Notes under the pieces: model-generated
The model's database searches: none
What the model saw: only the letters and a program-made list of their open reading frames with translations
What the model was told of the DNA's origin: nothing
Shown here: one piece after another, positions 18,405-27,402 of the stretch
How positions within the stretch are numbered: the first letter of the stretch is position 1
Layout of the letters: every line of letters begins with the position of its first letter
DNA from: Paludibacteraceae bacterium
GTDB taxonomy: Bacteria; Bacteroidota; Bacteroidia; Bacteroidales; Paludibacteraceae
NCBI GenBank assembly: GCA_016285885.1
Contig: JAEERP010000005.1
Span: 62,001 to 126,000 of the forward strand
Direction: 5' to 3'
Length of the DNA: 64,000 nucleotides
Made by a program: the position numbers and the translations under genes

Positions 18405-20303
18405 TTAGAATTGGAAGTAAATGAACTTCTGGAGATCAGCCGTGATGAACTGGTATATGATGAAGATTGCGAGCAGCACATAGACGGCCATCAAAGGCAA
18501 TGGTGTGGTGGCGAACCACAATCTATAGCGACGTTTGAAATGTTCCGGCAACCAGTGGACAATCATACCGAAGACAAAGAGCGAGAAGACATAGCGGTAT
18601 TCCCAAATCATATTAGGGATGACCTCCGTATTCCACTTCGTACCGATCTGAGTGACCATATCCTTGGCGGTCATCCAAGCCTGCTCATTCGCCTGTGCGG
18701 GGTCTAGGTTAGAGCCTGCGCGGAAGAAGAGACGGGTCCATGTGATAAAGACGAAAGTCTGCAAGACAGCCCATACGGTCGCCAAACCCTTCATCTCGGC
18801 CGTTCCCTCGAAGAAGTGGTACAACATGCGAATGAAGGAACCGAAGGCGATGACGCCCATCCAGATCGCAGCAATGTTCCATATCGGTGCGGGGAAGAAC
18901 TTCGCCAAAAGGATGAATACGACAGCGATCAGCAAGGAGACCCACGAACGGACATAGACGTTCATGTCCTTCCAGAATCGATAGACGATCATACCGATAC
19001 CATTCAGACCACCCCAGATCATGAAATTCCAGCTGGCGCCGTGCCACAAACCACCCAACAACATGGTATTCAATCGGTTCATATTGGAAGTGAGGTTCTT
19101 TTTCTTCTCCGGGTACTTGTAGCAATTGATCGTGACGATCAGTGCGATGGCCAAGACAATGATAGCCACCCAAATACTACCGGAAAGAATCATACCCACC
19201 AATGAGATGGTGATGATGCAAGAATAGGTTCCGAACGAAGCGGTACGGTTTCCTCCCAACGGAATGTAGAGATAATCCTGCAACCACTTCGACAAGGAGA
19301 TGTGCCAACGTTTCCAGAACTCGCCCGGGTTGGTGGCCTTATAAGGAGAGTTGAAGTTCTTCGGCAAATAGAAGCCCATCAACATAGCCAAGCCGATAGC
19401 GATATCGGTGTAACCCGAGAAATCGGCATAGACCTGAAGCGAGTAAGCGAAGAGCGCCGTGAAATTCTCGAAGCCAGAGTACATGGTCGGGTTCTCAAAG
19501 ACACGGTCGATGAAGTTCACCGCTATGTAGTCACTTAAAATAATCTTTTTCGCCAAACCATTCAGTATCCAGAACAGAGCGATACCGAACATCCTCCGCG
19601 ATAGGAAATATTTCTTGTAGAGCTGAGGTATGAAGGAGCTGGCGCGCACGATAGGTCCCGCCACCAACTGAGGGAAGAACGTCACATAGAAGCCGAAGTT
19701 GAGGATGTTCTTCACCGGAGACACTTTCTCTCGGAAGATATCCATCAAATAGCTGATACACTGAAAAGTAAAGAACGATATACCCACAGGGAGCAGGATA
19801 CGGTCGACCGTGAAATAAGGCTTGTCCGGATCCGTTGGCGAGCCCAAGGTCGCGAAGATGGATGGATGGTCCTCCAAGATTCTATTTCCTATCATCGAAA
19901 AGACATTCTTCACATCGATGTGCAATCCGAAGAGGTTCTGCATCATATCCGCGAAGAAATAGGCATACTTGAAGTAGCAAAGGCATGCGAGGTTCGTGAT
20001 CAGTCCCATCACCAGCCACGCCGTCTTCCACCCCTTCTTCGAATGATAGATGAGGAGTCCGTCCACATAGTTGAAGAGGGTCGCGAAGACCAGAATCAAC
20101 GTGAACCAACCACTTGTTTTATAATAGAATAGGACGCTGACGAAGAACAAGAAAGTATTTCTGAGCAACACCCTACTGTGCAGTAAAGAGAAGACAGAAA
20201 AGACCACCACAAAGAAGACCCAGAAATCAAGCTGAGTGAAAAGTAGTGGGTATTCCTCATCAAAAGAGAATATATTTTTAAGATAATTAAAAACCAAATC
20301 CAT
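18405..20303 (-). CDS. MBOAT family membrane O-acyltransferase
   Basis: The 632-residue polytopic membrane protein carries the MBOAT core. It shows PVGISFFTFQCISYLMD, FPQLVAGPIVR, FWKRWHISLSKWLQDYLY, and the catalytic-His block GLWHGASWNF. It resembles AlgI/DltB-type enzymes that pass acyl groups across the inner membrane to envelope polymers. The C-terminal extension adds more helices than minimal AlgI. It is the last gene of a run with two SGNH-like proteins upstream (five-base gap), the combination expected for glycan O-acylation. The glycan is unknown. Confidence 0.92.
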   Translation of the reverse strand: MDLVFNYLKNIFSFDEEYPLLFTQLDFWVFFVVVFSVFSLLHSRVLLRNTFLFFVSVLFYYKTSGWFTLILVFATLFNYVDGLLIYHSKKGWKTAWLVMGLITNLACLCYFKYAYFFADMMQNLFGLHIDVKNVFSMIGNRILEDHPSIFATLGSPTDPDKPYFTVDRILLPVGISFFTFQCISYLMDIFREKVSPVKNILNFGFYVTFFPQLVAGPIVRASSFIPQLYKKYFLSRRMFGIALFWILNGLAKKIILSDYIAVNFIDRVFENPTMYSGFENFTALFAYSLQVYADFSGYTDIAIGLAMLMGFYLPKNFNSPYKATNPGEFWKRWHISLSKWLQDYLYIPLGGNRTASFGTYSCIITISLVGMILSGSIWVAIIVLAIALIVTINCYKYPEKKKNLTSNMNRLNTMLLGGLWHGASWNFMIWGGLNGIGMIVYRFWKDMNVYVRSWVSLLIAVVFILLAKFFPAPIWNIAAIWMGVIAFGSFIRMLYHFFEGTAEMKGLATVWAVLQTFVFITWTRLFFRAGSNLDPAQANEQAWMTAKDMVTQIGTKWNTEVIPNMIWEYRYVFSLFVFGMIVHWLPEHFKRRYRLWFATTPLPLMAVYVLLAIFIIYQFITADLQKFIYFQF

Positions 20304-20308
20304 ACCAG

Positions 20309-21577
20309 TTAATCCTTATTATTTTCCTCCAAATAAGCGCTTATCAAAGCATTGTAAAACAAATCCCCTATCAGGACATAACCCTTATGAGTAAAATGAA
20401 CTTTATCTTTCGCCGCCATGCCCTCTTTCTCCCAGAGTTTCATGGAGCCCAGACCGCCCATTATTTCGAAGAGGTCCCAGACGCTTCCATTATGTTTCTC
20501 CGCAAGTTTATAGAAAGCGTCACGCGCCTTCAACCCATTCTTATTGACTTCGTAATGGGTACGGCGGTTGGCACGGACACGCTTATAGGAATCATTGTTG
20601 GTCACGAAGACATGGTAACAATCAGGCGCCACAGACTCCACCTTCGCGATGAGGGAGTCGTATCGATGAATGAACTTCTCCTCGGAGAAATTCTTCACCA
20701 ACGCATCGTTGATACCGATGGCATAGATCACCATATCCGGACGAATCAGGGAGAGATCCCTGTCGAAATTCTCGCAGGATAGGTAAGAGGGGACGGTGGC
20801 CCCGTTCACACCGATGGAGCTATAGATGACTCCCGGAGCGCTCTTTTCGGGCAAGATGCCTGTGATGGTGAATTCGTGAGGCACGACATCCATTTGGTCA
20901 AAGACGATGGTGAAGGTATCCACCAAGCGGTCGAACTCAAAGGTATAGACCGACAAAACCGAGTCATATCGGGCAGCGTATAGGCACGAGTCCGTCAGAC
21001 GCACAAAAGGCTCCACCATGGCTAAGGAATCCGCATAACCCATCAAAGAGAGTTTATTGCACGTCCAGCGGCTGGTACGGTTTTTACCATTCAGGCAGAC
21101 CGTGAGTTCGGCAAGGGAATCAGAGGTGGTGACCGCCATACCGGTCAAACCCAAGACCGCCTTTCTATCCTTCCGCATCACATTCTTGGTGGTAGTCCAC
21201 TCGCCTTGGTAAGAGATTTTATAATTAGACGGATTATTCGTCTTGGCGACCGTGTAAGGGAAGATGAGTCCGCGCCCCGGTTGGCTCACATCATTGATGG
21301 AATCGAGGTTGCGACGGATCTCGTTCGAATAGATATCGGCCTGCACGTGCGAGCCGCCGATATGCAGGATATTGATCATACCCTCGTGGCACAACACGAC
21401 AGAGTCCAACTTCTTGAAGAACGCGTCACGACGATCCGTCGAGCCTGGGGTAATGATTTTATTCAGGGTATCTGAGATGAAATCATACTTGGGGACGCCA
21501 CGACGAAGTAGTCCCTGTGCGGCGTCAGCGCCCACAGAGAATAAACAAACAACTATGAATAGAAGCCAACGTCTCAT
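20309..21577 (-). CDS. SGNH hydrolase-like protein associated with MBOAT acyltransferase
   Basis: The 422-residue protein has a signal peptide (MRRWLLFIVVCLFSVGADA). SGNH blocks are visible: LHIGGSHVQAD (block I, with GGSH in place of GDSx), YAIGINDAL (block III GxND), and DKVHFTHKGY (block V D..H). Catalytic Ser, Asn, Asp and His are therefore all present despite the altered block I. By comparison with AlgJ/AlgX and PatB systems it probably transfers or removes acyl groups on a glycan in the periplasm, working with the adjacent MBOAT. Its ATG overlaps the upstream stop (ATGA). Confidence 0.85.
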   Translation of the reverse strand: MRRWLLFIVVCLFSVGADAAQGLLRRGVPKYDFISDTLNKIITPGSTDRRDAFFKKLDSVVLCHEGMINILHIGGSHVQADIYSNEIRRNLDSINDVSQPGRGLIFPYTVAKTNNPSNYKISYQGEWTTTKNVMRKDRKAVLGLTGMAVTTSDSLAELTVCLNGKNRTSRWTCNKLSLMGYADSLAMVEPFVRLTDSCLYAARYDSVLSVYTFEFDRLVDTFTIVFDQMDVVPHEFTITGILPEKSAPGVIYSSIGVNGATVPSYLSCENFDRDLSLIRPDMVIYAIGINDALVKNFSEEKFIHRYDSLIAKVESVAPDCYHVFVTNNDSYKRVRANRRTHYEVNKNGLKARDAFYKLAEKHNGSVWDLFEIMGGLGSMKLWEKEGMAAKDKVHFTHKGYVLIGDLFYNALISAYLEENNKD

Positions 21578-23340
21578 TTTTTCGTCTGATTCACTTGTTT
21601 CACCGTATTCACTTGTACCGCCTGCTTAGCCTGAGCCGCTTGTTGGGCTTGGGCCTCCTGCTTGGCCTTCTCTTCCTCCTTGGCCTTCATCTCATCCACC
21701 CACTTCTTGTTTCTCTTCAAGAAGCAGTAGTAGTCGTAATAGTTCATGAAGGATTGCACGAACATATCAGCGATACGTCCGGCGCCCGTCGGAGTGAAAT
21801 GGATATAATCGGAAGCCGCCCATGCCGGCACATGCTCCACCCATTTGATCATGGAGTTACGTCCGCCCATCACCTGGTACATATCCCAGAATGCGGCGCC
21901 ATTCTCCAGCGCAGCTTGCTTCATGCCTTCGATATTCTCCTCCAAGAAAGGATAGGTTTGGAGTTCGCCATTGATTTTCTGGGACATATCAGCTGGGCCA
22001 ATCAGGATGATCATGGCACCCGGGTGCAGGTTCTTCAGATAACGGATCTGGCTGGCGATCATCTGCTTATATTTTTCCACACGATCCAAGCTGTAGATGT
22101 GTGGGGTGTAATTACCACCGAACTCCAGCAAGATGAGTTTCACATTCAACTCCCTCATGGCAGAGGAGAGGAGATGGGAGGAGATACGGGTGAAGAAGGT
22201 TCCGGAGCTACCACGGAGAGGGATGTTATCCATCGCCACACCCGAATTGCCATCCATCGCCACGCCATAGAGCTCAGCCGTACCAGAGAGGTCCAGCTTC
22301 ACCTTGGAGACCATCGTGTCGAGCTTCCACGTAATGGTCGAGAACTCCGGGGTAGCCGCCTGCAACACCTGCACGGAGTCTTGCTTGCCCCACCTCAACT
22401 TAGCGGTGAAGTTCTCTCCCGTGTTACCCACCAAGAGGCGGACTTGGGAGAATTTCTTCGCACGATTGTAGACCTTGCTATTGTTGCATGTCTCAAAACT
22501 CAGTGTCACGGAGCCCTTCAACTTAGCCATTTGCGCCAAGACACCATAGTGGTCGTCCGGCAATTTCTGTCGCATCGTACCATCCGCGATGTAACGAGGC
22601 AAGCTATCCGAGAAGCCCTGCACTACCGTATAGGAACGGATCGGCTGGATGGCTGGGCACGTACCCGGACCGTAGCCTCCGAACTTCTTCTGGAACTGCT
22701 CACGGATGAAACCGGTGATACGGTCAGACTCGATCTGGGAGTCACCGTAATGTAGGATGTGGACAACCGGTCCCCTACCACAATTCTGGAGGGAGACGAA
22801 CAACTTGTCCATCAAGTGGAAATCATTATTAGGGAAATAGATTCGAGCAGAACTCTTCTCCGCGAAGTGCCGGTATGACTTCAAAGTATCCTCGAAAGCC
22901 TTGCGTTCCTTCTCGTCCTGTGCCATTTGCAACTCCTTCACCTTGTCGAGAGAGTCCTTTTCGATTTGGAGACGTAGCTCCTCCTCCGCCTTCTTCAGTT
23001 TACTCTCCGCCGACTCCTTGTCCTTATTACCTTTCGAGAGCGCTTGCTTCAACGATGGGAAAGTCAAGGTTATGCTCTCCTTCTTCAATTGAGACAGGAA
23101 ATCCGACTCATATTGGACAATGCTATCATCATCGATCACCATGGAAGTATCCATACCATCCCTCAGCATAGCATCCTCTAGTGAATCCAAGGCCAAACTA
23201 TCCACCTTGACCATTGAAGTGTCCGCCTCGTCTGGACTTGCGCCTATCGTTATGCCCTTAGAAGGAAAAACCTGACTTATAAGGGCTAGCACAGCCAAAA
23301 TCGACAAAAAGAAGATCAACGAATTATAAGCTTTCATCAA
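21574..23340 (-). CDS. SGNH/GDSL hydrolase-like protein with coiled-coil N-terminus
   Basis: The 588-residue protein begins with an uncleaved or signal-anchor helix (SLIFFLSILAVLALISQVF). A highly charged coiled-coil region follows at about 85-165 (LKKAEEELRLQIEKDSLDKV). The SGNH domain comes next: LHYGDSQIESDRI (block I, GDSQ), LEFGGNY (block III, lacking the usual Asp), and SDYIHFTPTGA (block V). A charged Gln/Ala-rich tail ends the protein. It is the first gene of the MBOAT operon and probably a partner in envelope glycan acylation. A -7 box TAGATTTG lies 19 bases upstream on the minus strand. Confidence 0.84.
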   Translation of the reverse strand: MMKAYNSLIFFLSILAVLALISQVFPSKGITIGASPDEADTSMVKVDSLALDSLEDAMLRDGMDTSMVIDDDSIVQYESDFLSQLKKESITLTFPSLKQALSKGNKDKESAESKLKKAEEELRLQIEKDSLDKVKELQMAQDEKERKAFEDTLKSYRHFAEKSSARIYFPNNDFHLMDKLFVSLQNCGRGPVVHILHYGDSQIESDRITGFIREQFQKKFGGYGPGTCPAIQPIRSYTVVQGFSDSLPRYIADGTMRQKLPDDHYGVLAQMAKLKGSVTLSFETCNNSKVYNRAKKFSQVRLLVGNTGENFTAKLRWGKQDSVQVLQAATPEFSTITWKLDTMVSKVKLDLSGTAELYGVAMDGNSGVAMDNIPLRGSSGTFFTRISSHLLSSAMRELNVKLILLEFGGNYTPHIYSLDRVEKYKQMIASQIRYLKNLHPGAMIILIGPADMSQKINGELQTYPFLEENIEGMKQAALENGAAFWDMYQVMGGRNSMIKWVEHVPAWAASDYIHFTPTGAGRIADMFVQSFMNYYDYYCFLKRNKKWVDEMKAKEEEKAKQEAQAQQAAQAKQAVQVNTVKQVNQTKK

Positions 23341-23358
23341 TATACAATTTTACAAATG

Positions 23359-23366
23359 CAAATCTA
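23359..23366 (-). promoter_or_regulatory. Candidate -7 element (TAGATTTG) for the SGNH-SGNH-MBOAT operon
   Basis: TAGATTTG on the minus strand matches TAnnTTTG and lies just upstream of the first operon gene. A matching -33 TTTG at the expected distance is not clear. Confidence 0.45.
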
Positions 23367-23489
23367 CAAATAAATAACTTATAAGGTTAAAAAACTCCAC
23401 GACAAAGTATTAACAATGGAAAAACCACAAGGTCAAATGGCCTTTCCCGAAAAAAATTTCACTCATTCGCGAAAAAAGAGGGCAAAAGC

Positions 23490-23520
23490 ATTGCACATTA
23501 AAATAAAAGAACTACCTTTG
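23490..23520 (+). promoter_or_regulatory. Promoter of tRNA-Asp (TTG-N19-TACCTTTG)
   Basis: ATTG at 23490-23493 and TACCTTTG at 23513-23520 fit the Bacteroidetes consensus with 19-base spacing. The -7 box is followed by CACCGCA, as at both tRNA-Asn genes. Confidence 0.75.
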
Positions 23521-23550
23521 CACCGCATTTGGGAAATACCCGATGTGATT

Positions 23551-23624
23551 GGTACGGTAGTTCAGCTGGTTAGAATACATGCCTGTCACGCATGGGGTCA
23601 CGGGTTCGAGTCCCGTCCGCACCG
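23551..23624 (+). tRNA. tRNA-Asp (anticodon GTC)
   Basis: A 74-base cloverleaf has anticodon GTC at 23585-23587, anticodon stem CATGC/GCATG and T arm ACGGG-TTCGAGT-CCCGT. The acceptor stem GGTACGG/CCGCACC contains one A·C mismatch at pair 4:69. The discriminator is G, as expected for tRNA-Asp. Confidence 0.94.
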
Positions 23625-23625
23625 C

Positions 23626-23660
23626 AAAAAAGGTTGGATATGATTATCCGACCTTTTTTT
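23626..23660 (+). terminator. Rho-independent terminator after tRNA-Asp
   Basis: A long stem (AAGGTTGGATA with TATCCGACCTT, one T·G wobble, loop TGAT) is followed by a run of T. It lies directly after the tRNA. Confidence 0.88.
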
Positions 23661-23714
23661 GTATATAGGCCGCACCTTCGTGTCGGCACTACGTTTCCAC
23701 TTGATTTTCAAAAA

Positions 23715-24416
23715 TCATTCCGGCAGATAGCCCTTCTCCACAAGGTATTTCTTCACCTCTTGCGATGGTTTATGGTACAAGAGCAGTTGCTCCTCCCGAC
23801 TCAACTGCGCCACCAGCGTGCACGGAATGATAAAATCGAAGACATTCACGCCCTCCTTTTTCACCGCGGCAGGCACGCCGACCAACAGCACATTGCTCTT
23901 GTCGCAACTCTTATTCACGACCGCATTGGCGCCGACCACCGTACAATCCGACAGGGTGATGTTTCCGAACAGCTTAGCGCCAGGCCCCAAATAGCAGTTC
24001 CTGCCCACCTTAGGAGCCGCATTGGCATAACCGGCTCCCGTGCCCAAGTGAACGCCTATATGGATACGGGTATTCTCGCCAATACTAACTCCCCCATTCA
24101 TGATCACGGGTCCCAAGCAGTGAATGCCACAACCGGCGCCCAACACATTGGGCGAGATGTGATAGCCGCACTTCACCATTATATGTTTGTAATAAGGGGC
24201 GAGGAAAAGCAACTCTAAATCACGCAAGAGGCCTTTCTTGCAATTCAGGACATATTCATAGCGCCGCAACACGCGAATGAAACGATAACTGAGGTTGAAC
24301 AGAAAAGAACGCAGCTTACCCTTAAAGGACGGGTGCACTGAATATGCGACCACATCTGCCTTCTTAAAAAACTCATACCTCTCCTTACTGTTAATCCGAT
24401 CTTTTGAATCTAACAT
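23715..24416 (-). CDS. Serine acetyltransferase-like hexapeptide-repeat acyltransferase
   Basis: The product has 233 residues from the ATG at 24416. The frame is open to a TTG at 24479, which I consider less likely. The N-terminal half is helical (KKADVVAYSVHPSFKGKLRSFL). The C-terminal half is a left-handed beta-helix with hexapeptide repeats (IGENTRIHIGVHLGTGAG, VGRNCYLGPGAKLFGNITL). It ends with the typical VVGANAVVNKS…VLLVGVPAA signature of the SAT/LbH group. The family acetylates serine (cysteine synthesis) or sugars. The lack of the complete CysE N-terminal domain makes a surface-sugar acetyltransferase possible. It is convergent with tRNA-Asp. Confidence 0.8.
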   Translation of the reverse strand: MLDSKDRINSKERYEFFKKADVVAYSVHPSFKGKLRSFLFNLSYRFIRVLRRYEYVLNCKKGLLRDLELLFLAPYYKHIMVKCGYHISPNVLGAGCGIHCLGPVIMNGGVSIGENTRIHIGVHLGTGAGYANAAPKVGRNCYLGPGAKLFGNITLSDCTVVGANAVVNKSCDKSNVLLVGVPAAVKKEGVNVFDFIIPCTLVAQLSREEQLLLYHKPSQEVKKYLVEKGYLPE

Positions 24417-24520
24417 ACCATCAATAAATTTCCATAGATGCCCCCTTCTTAGGAGTTCACCTTTTTCGCCTTGACACAATTGTGCTATCCTCTATCCAAA
24501 AAGGGCAACTTTCTTCACCG

Positions 24521-24528
24521 CAAAGGTA
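24521..24528 (-). promoter_or_regulatory. Candidate -7 element (TACCTTTG) for the serine acetyltransferase-like gene
   Basis: TACCTTTG on the minus strand matches TAnnTTTG exactly. It lies about 105 bases upstream of the ATG at 24416 and 42 upstream of the TTG at 24479. No -33 element at the correct spacing was recognised. Confidence 0.5.
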
Positions 24529-24583
24529 CGGATTTAAAACAAGATACGCTATACAAGGGGATGGATTTTTTCGGAGAAGGGAT

Positions 24584-24617
24584 AAAAAAAGAGGCGGACA
24601 CATCACGTATCCGCCTC
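24584..24617 (-). terminator. Rho-independent terminator of the GH3-HAD operon
   Basis: On the minus strand, GAGGCGGA and TCCGCCTC form an eight-base-pair stem with an 11-base loop, followed by seven T. It lies 20 bases after the HAD gene stop. Confidence 0.92.
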
Positions 24618-24636
24618 ATATTCAGTCTCAAAAGAA

Positions 24637-25329
24637 TCAACCCATAGGCACGCTCATCGCCTCCTCCACAAACTGGTCCCACAACATGACAACGTGGGAA
24701 GTCACCTCCACAGGATCTTTTCTGACGATTTGGACGAACTGGGCATCCACCACCAGGGCGGAGACGCCATCCGTATCGGTACGATCGCCCACCACGAGCA
24801 CTTCCGAACCCTCCACCTCCATCTGCGAGAGGATCTCCCACATCAGGCGAGGCGCAGGTTTCAACGCCCCCATGTCTGGTGCGCTAAAGCAGAAGTCGAA
24901 CGACGCAGGAGAAAGACCGACCGCCTCCATACGCTCCTCCGTGCGAGGATAATCCGAAAAGACAGCCGTCTTCACGTCGCGGTCTCTGAGTTTCTCCAAG
25001 AGCTCATTCACCCTCGGTTGGGCGTGATAATGCTTCTTCAAAACCTTCAGGAAGCGCCCCAAATAGTCCACCTCGTACCAGGAACGGGTCTTCTCCACAG
25101 AGCGTTTCTGCCGCTTCGCCAAGAGTTCGAAGAAAGCATTGTTAAACTTCTCTTCCGTCTCGAAGTCCTTGTCCTTCATGTACTTTCTCACAGCGCGCTC
25201 GGCACCCACATTGCGGATGTCCAATGGGTTCGCCATGATCAGATGGAAGGGATAATTCTTCTTATCGTATAATGTTCCGTCAAAATCGAAGACAATAGCC
25301 TTCACTCTTGACCAATCAATCTTCACCAT
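24637..25329 (-). CDS. HAD superfamily hydrolase
   Basis: The 230-residue protein has the HAD motif I FDFDGTLYD (nucleophile and acid Asp) near residue 14. Motif II is in VFSDYPRT, and motif IV lies in VVGDRTDTDGVSA. The helical cap between motifs I and II makes it a class I (beta-phosphoglucomutase/phosphatase-like) member. The phosphorylated substrate cannot be predicted. Its ATG overlaps the upstream GH3 stop codon by one base (TAATG), so the genes are coupled. Confidence 0.9.
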   Translation of the reverse strand: MVKIDWSRVKAIVFDFDGTLYDKKNYPFHLIMANPLDIRNVGAERAVRKYMKDKDFETEEKFNNAFFELLAKRQKRSVEKTRSWYEVDYLGRFLKVLKKHYHAQPRVNELLEKLRDRDVKTAVFSDYPRTEERMEAVGLSPASFDFCFSAPDMGALKPAPRLMWEILSQMEVEGSEVLVVGDRTDTDGVSALVVDAQFVQIVRKDPVEVTSHVVMLWDQFVEEAMSVPMG

Positions 25330-27032
25330 TATTTCTTAACGAGATCTTTGAATTTAGCGTGACGGTTTTCATCCTGCAACAGCAAGTTCAGCTTGAACTG
25401 TCCGTCGCGGGCACCCTCTTCGATGCAACGAGCCTTGAACTTCTCGAACGACTCGGAAACGAGCAGATGGGTGAGCGGGTCATGCACACGCAAAGAGTCA
25501 CGCTTAGCCTGATACTCCATGTTACGTTGCTTCAGCTTGTCGTCCACCAACTTAGTGAATGCCTCCGCTTGCTCCTGCGTAGTCTCCTGATTTTCGAACT
25601 CGTAGTAGAAGTGGTAAGCGGAAACGCTCAGGTCGGCGAAACCGATGAAGAACTTAACCGGCATGTTCAACTCCTTCGCGGCCTCCTCGACAGCACCCGT
25701 GAATTGGGTCTCGTGGAGCTTCTCGCCCGTCATCGTCACGATACCGTTGATCTTCTGTACCATGTGCACCTTAGGGATGGTTCCGTAGAAGCCCTCCACC
25801 TCGAGCAAGTCGCTCATCGTGTAGCGATAGAGACCCGCCCACGTGGTTACGTATGGGCAATATTGCTTGCCGACCTCCAGTTCATGCAGGCGCAGGAACT
25901 TAGGGTTAGGGTTTTCAAGATCGCTCTTCTCAACGAACTCGAAGTAGTGCATGTGAGGGAAGAGGACAGTACCCGTCGTATCGTCCAACACCAATCCGGC
26001 GCGGCACTCAGACGAGAAGTAGCTGAACTCCAAGTGCATCATATCCTTAGGGAAGGAGTCCTTGAACTTCTCCAAATAGAACTTCGTGTTACCGCACTTC
26101 CAAGTGTTCAGGATCTGCATGTTAGGCCAATAGTGCTTAGGCAACACAATGCCGTACTTCTCCTTCAACGCGCGGAGTTCCTTCGCGCGCTCAGGGTTTG
26201 GCTGCAGGTTCTTGCCCTTGATGATGTTTTGTCTAACCTCTTCAGGGATATTGATCTTAGCGCTGATGGTACCCTTCTCGATGTCATCCACGTAATCGTC
26301 GTAGAACTCGTTCACGTTGTTCTGCATCTCCACGATGGTGGAAGGGTTCGCGGTCACGATCAAATGCACATTGTGCTCGATACCCAAACGCATGATGCAA
26401 TAGTAGCGAGCCTTGTAGTCTGAGATGGTGAAGACATCCGCAGGGGCAGTGTAAGCCACCTTGATGAACTCAGGGCAGTCACGTTGCGTCACACCTGAAA
26501 CGGAGCCATATACCGTTCCGTCCGGAGCGGCACCCTCGATGGCCTTGCCCACGATGGAGACGATCTGTCCGTCGAAAGTCTTCGGGCGGTTCTTGATGAA
26601 GGAGTAGAGCCACACCTTCGTCATCTTGCTATATACGTTGGAGTAATATTCGTTCGTGATAGGAATCCACTTTGGCTCGCTGGTCGTACCGGAAGTGGTG
26701 GCGTACATCTTAGGTTTGCCAGGGAAGAGCACATTCTCCTCACCGTTTTTGTGACGCTCCACGTATGGGCGGAAATCCTCGTAGTCGTTAGACTTCACGT
26801 TTTCCTCATAGAGTTTGAACAACTCGTCAGCGCTCTTCGCTTCCAATATCTTGGCGAAGTTATGTTCCTTACCATAAACGGAATCCTTCGCATATTCCAA
26901 AATACCTCTCAACGTTTTCTCTTGCGCTTTTTTACAATCCTTGGCGGCCTTGTCCAATTTTCTCCACTGCATCTTACCTGCGATAGAGAGGAGCGTCTTG
27001 ATTTTCCACGCACCTTTGGTCTTCTCTTCCAT
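25329..27032 (-). CDS. GH3 family acyl-acid-amido synthetase-like protein
   Basis: The 567-residue protein belongs to the GH3 auxin-responsive promoter family, well represented in Bacteroidetes. The ATP/AMP-binding motif TTSGTTSEPKWIP is near residue 112, and the downstream ANL-type blocks (LEFSYFSSECRAG, MTGEKLHE) are present. Plant members adenylate carboxylic acids and conjugate them to amino acids; the bacterial substrate is unknown. The start MEEKTKGAWKIKTLLS at 27032 is supported by ATG and coding content. It is the first gene of a two-gene operon with a HAD phosphatase, which might act on the product or on a related metabolite. Confidence 0.93.
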   Translation of the reverse strand: MEEKTKGAWKIKTLLSIAGKMQWRKLDKAAKDCKKAQEKTLRGILEYAKDSVYGKEHNFAKILEAKSADELFKLYEENVKSNDYEDFRPYVERHKNGEENVLFPGKPKMYATTSGTTSEPKWIPITNEYYSNVYSKMTKVWLYSFIKNRPKTFDGQIVSIVGKAIEGAAPDGTVYGSVSGVTQRDCPEFIKVAYTAPADVFTISDYKARYYCIMRLGIEHNVHLIVTANPSTIVEMQNNVNEFYDDYVDDIEKGTISAKINIPEEVRQNIIKGKNLQPNPERAKELRALKEKYGIVLPKHYWPNMQILNTWKCGNTKFYLEKFKDSFPKDMMHLEFSYFSSECRAGLVLDDTTGTVLFPHMHYFEFVEKSDLENPNPKFLRLHELEVGKQYCPYVTTWAGLYRYTMSDLLEVEGFYGTIPKVHMVQKINGIVTMTGEKLHETQFTGAVEEAAKELNMPVKFFIGFADLSVSAYHFYYEFENQETTQEQAEAFTKLVDDKLKQRNMEYQAKRDSLRVHDPLTHLLVSESFEKFKARCIEEGARDGQFKLNLLLQDENRHAKFKDLVKK

Positions 27033-27402
27033 ACTATATTCCTTATTTTTTAGTTATTCGTTTACATTATGGTTAAAAATCGTGCTAAGATAGTCATTTA
27101 TCATAAGATTAAAAGCAAGTATAGGGAAAAATTTACCAACCAAGGATTAATCGGCCTCATCAATAAGCCGTTCTGGGGATGTCCCCCACCCCCTTTCTGT
27201 GCGACACGGTGGAGGGTTCCATCCGCAAAAAGCGGGGCCATGGGGAAGGCAAAAGAAGGCTTTTCTTAACCATTTCAACAAGAAATTGTATATTTGCAAA
27301 CTATTTCAAACGGACAAATAATCTATCGACTGGCTATCTGTCCTTTGCAACTAATGGGATGTGTAACATAAATGAATATTAATTAATCAAACAGAAGCAT
27401 AT
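27033..27402. other. Divergent intergenic region between GH3 and LRR genes
   Basis: This gap of 370 bases holds promoters for both divergent genes. The short plus-strand frames (66-67 codons) are unconvincing. A GC-richer patch (27170-27250) contrasts with AT-rich flanks. Confidence 0.5.
27289..27296 (+). promoter_or_regulatory. Candidate -7 element (TATATTTG) for the LRR protein
   Basis: TATATTTG matches TAnnTTTG and is 106 bases before the ATG at 27403, implying a leader of roughly 100 bases. The -33 element is not clear (T-rich at 27261). Confidence 0.5.
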
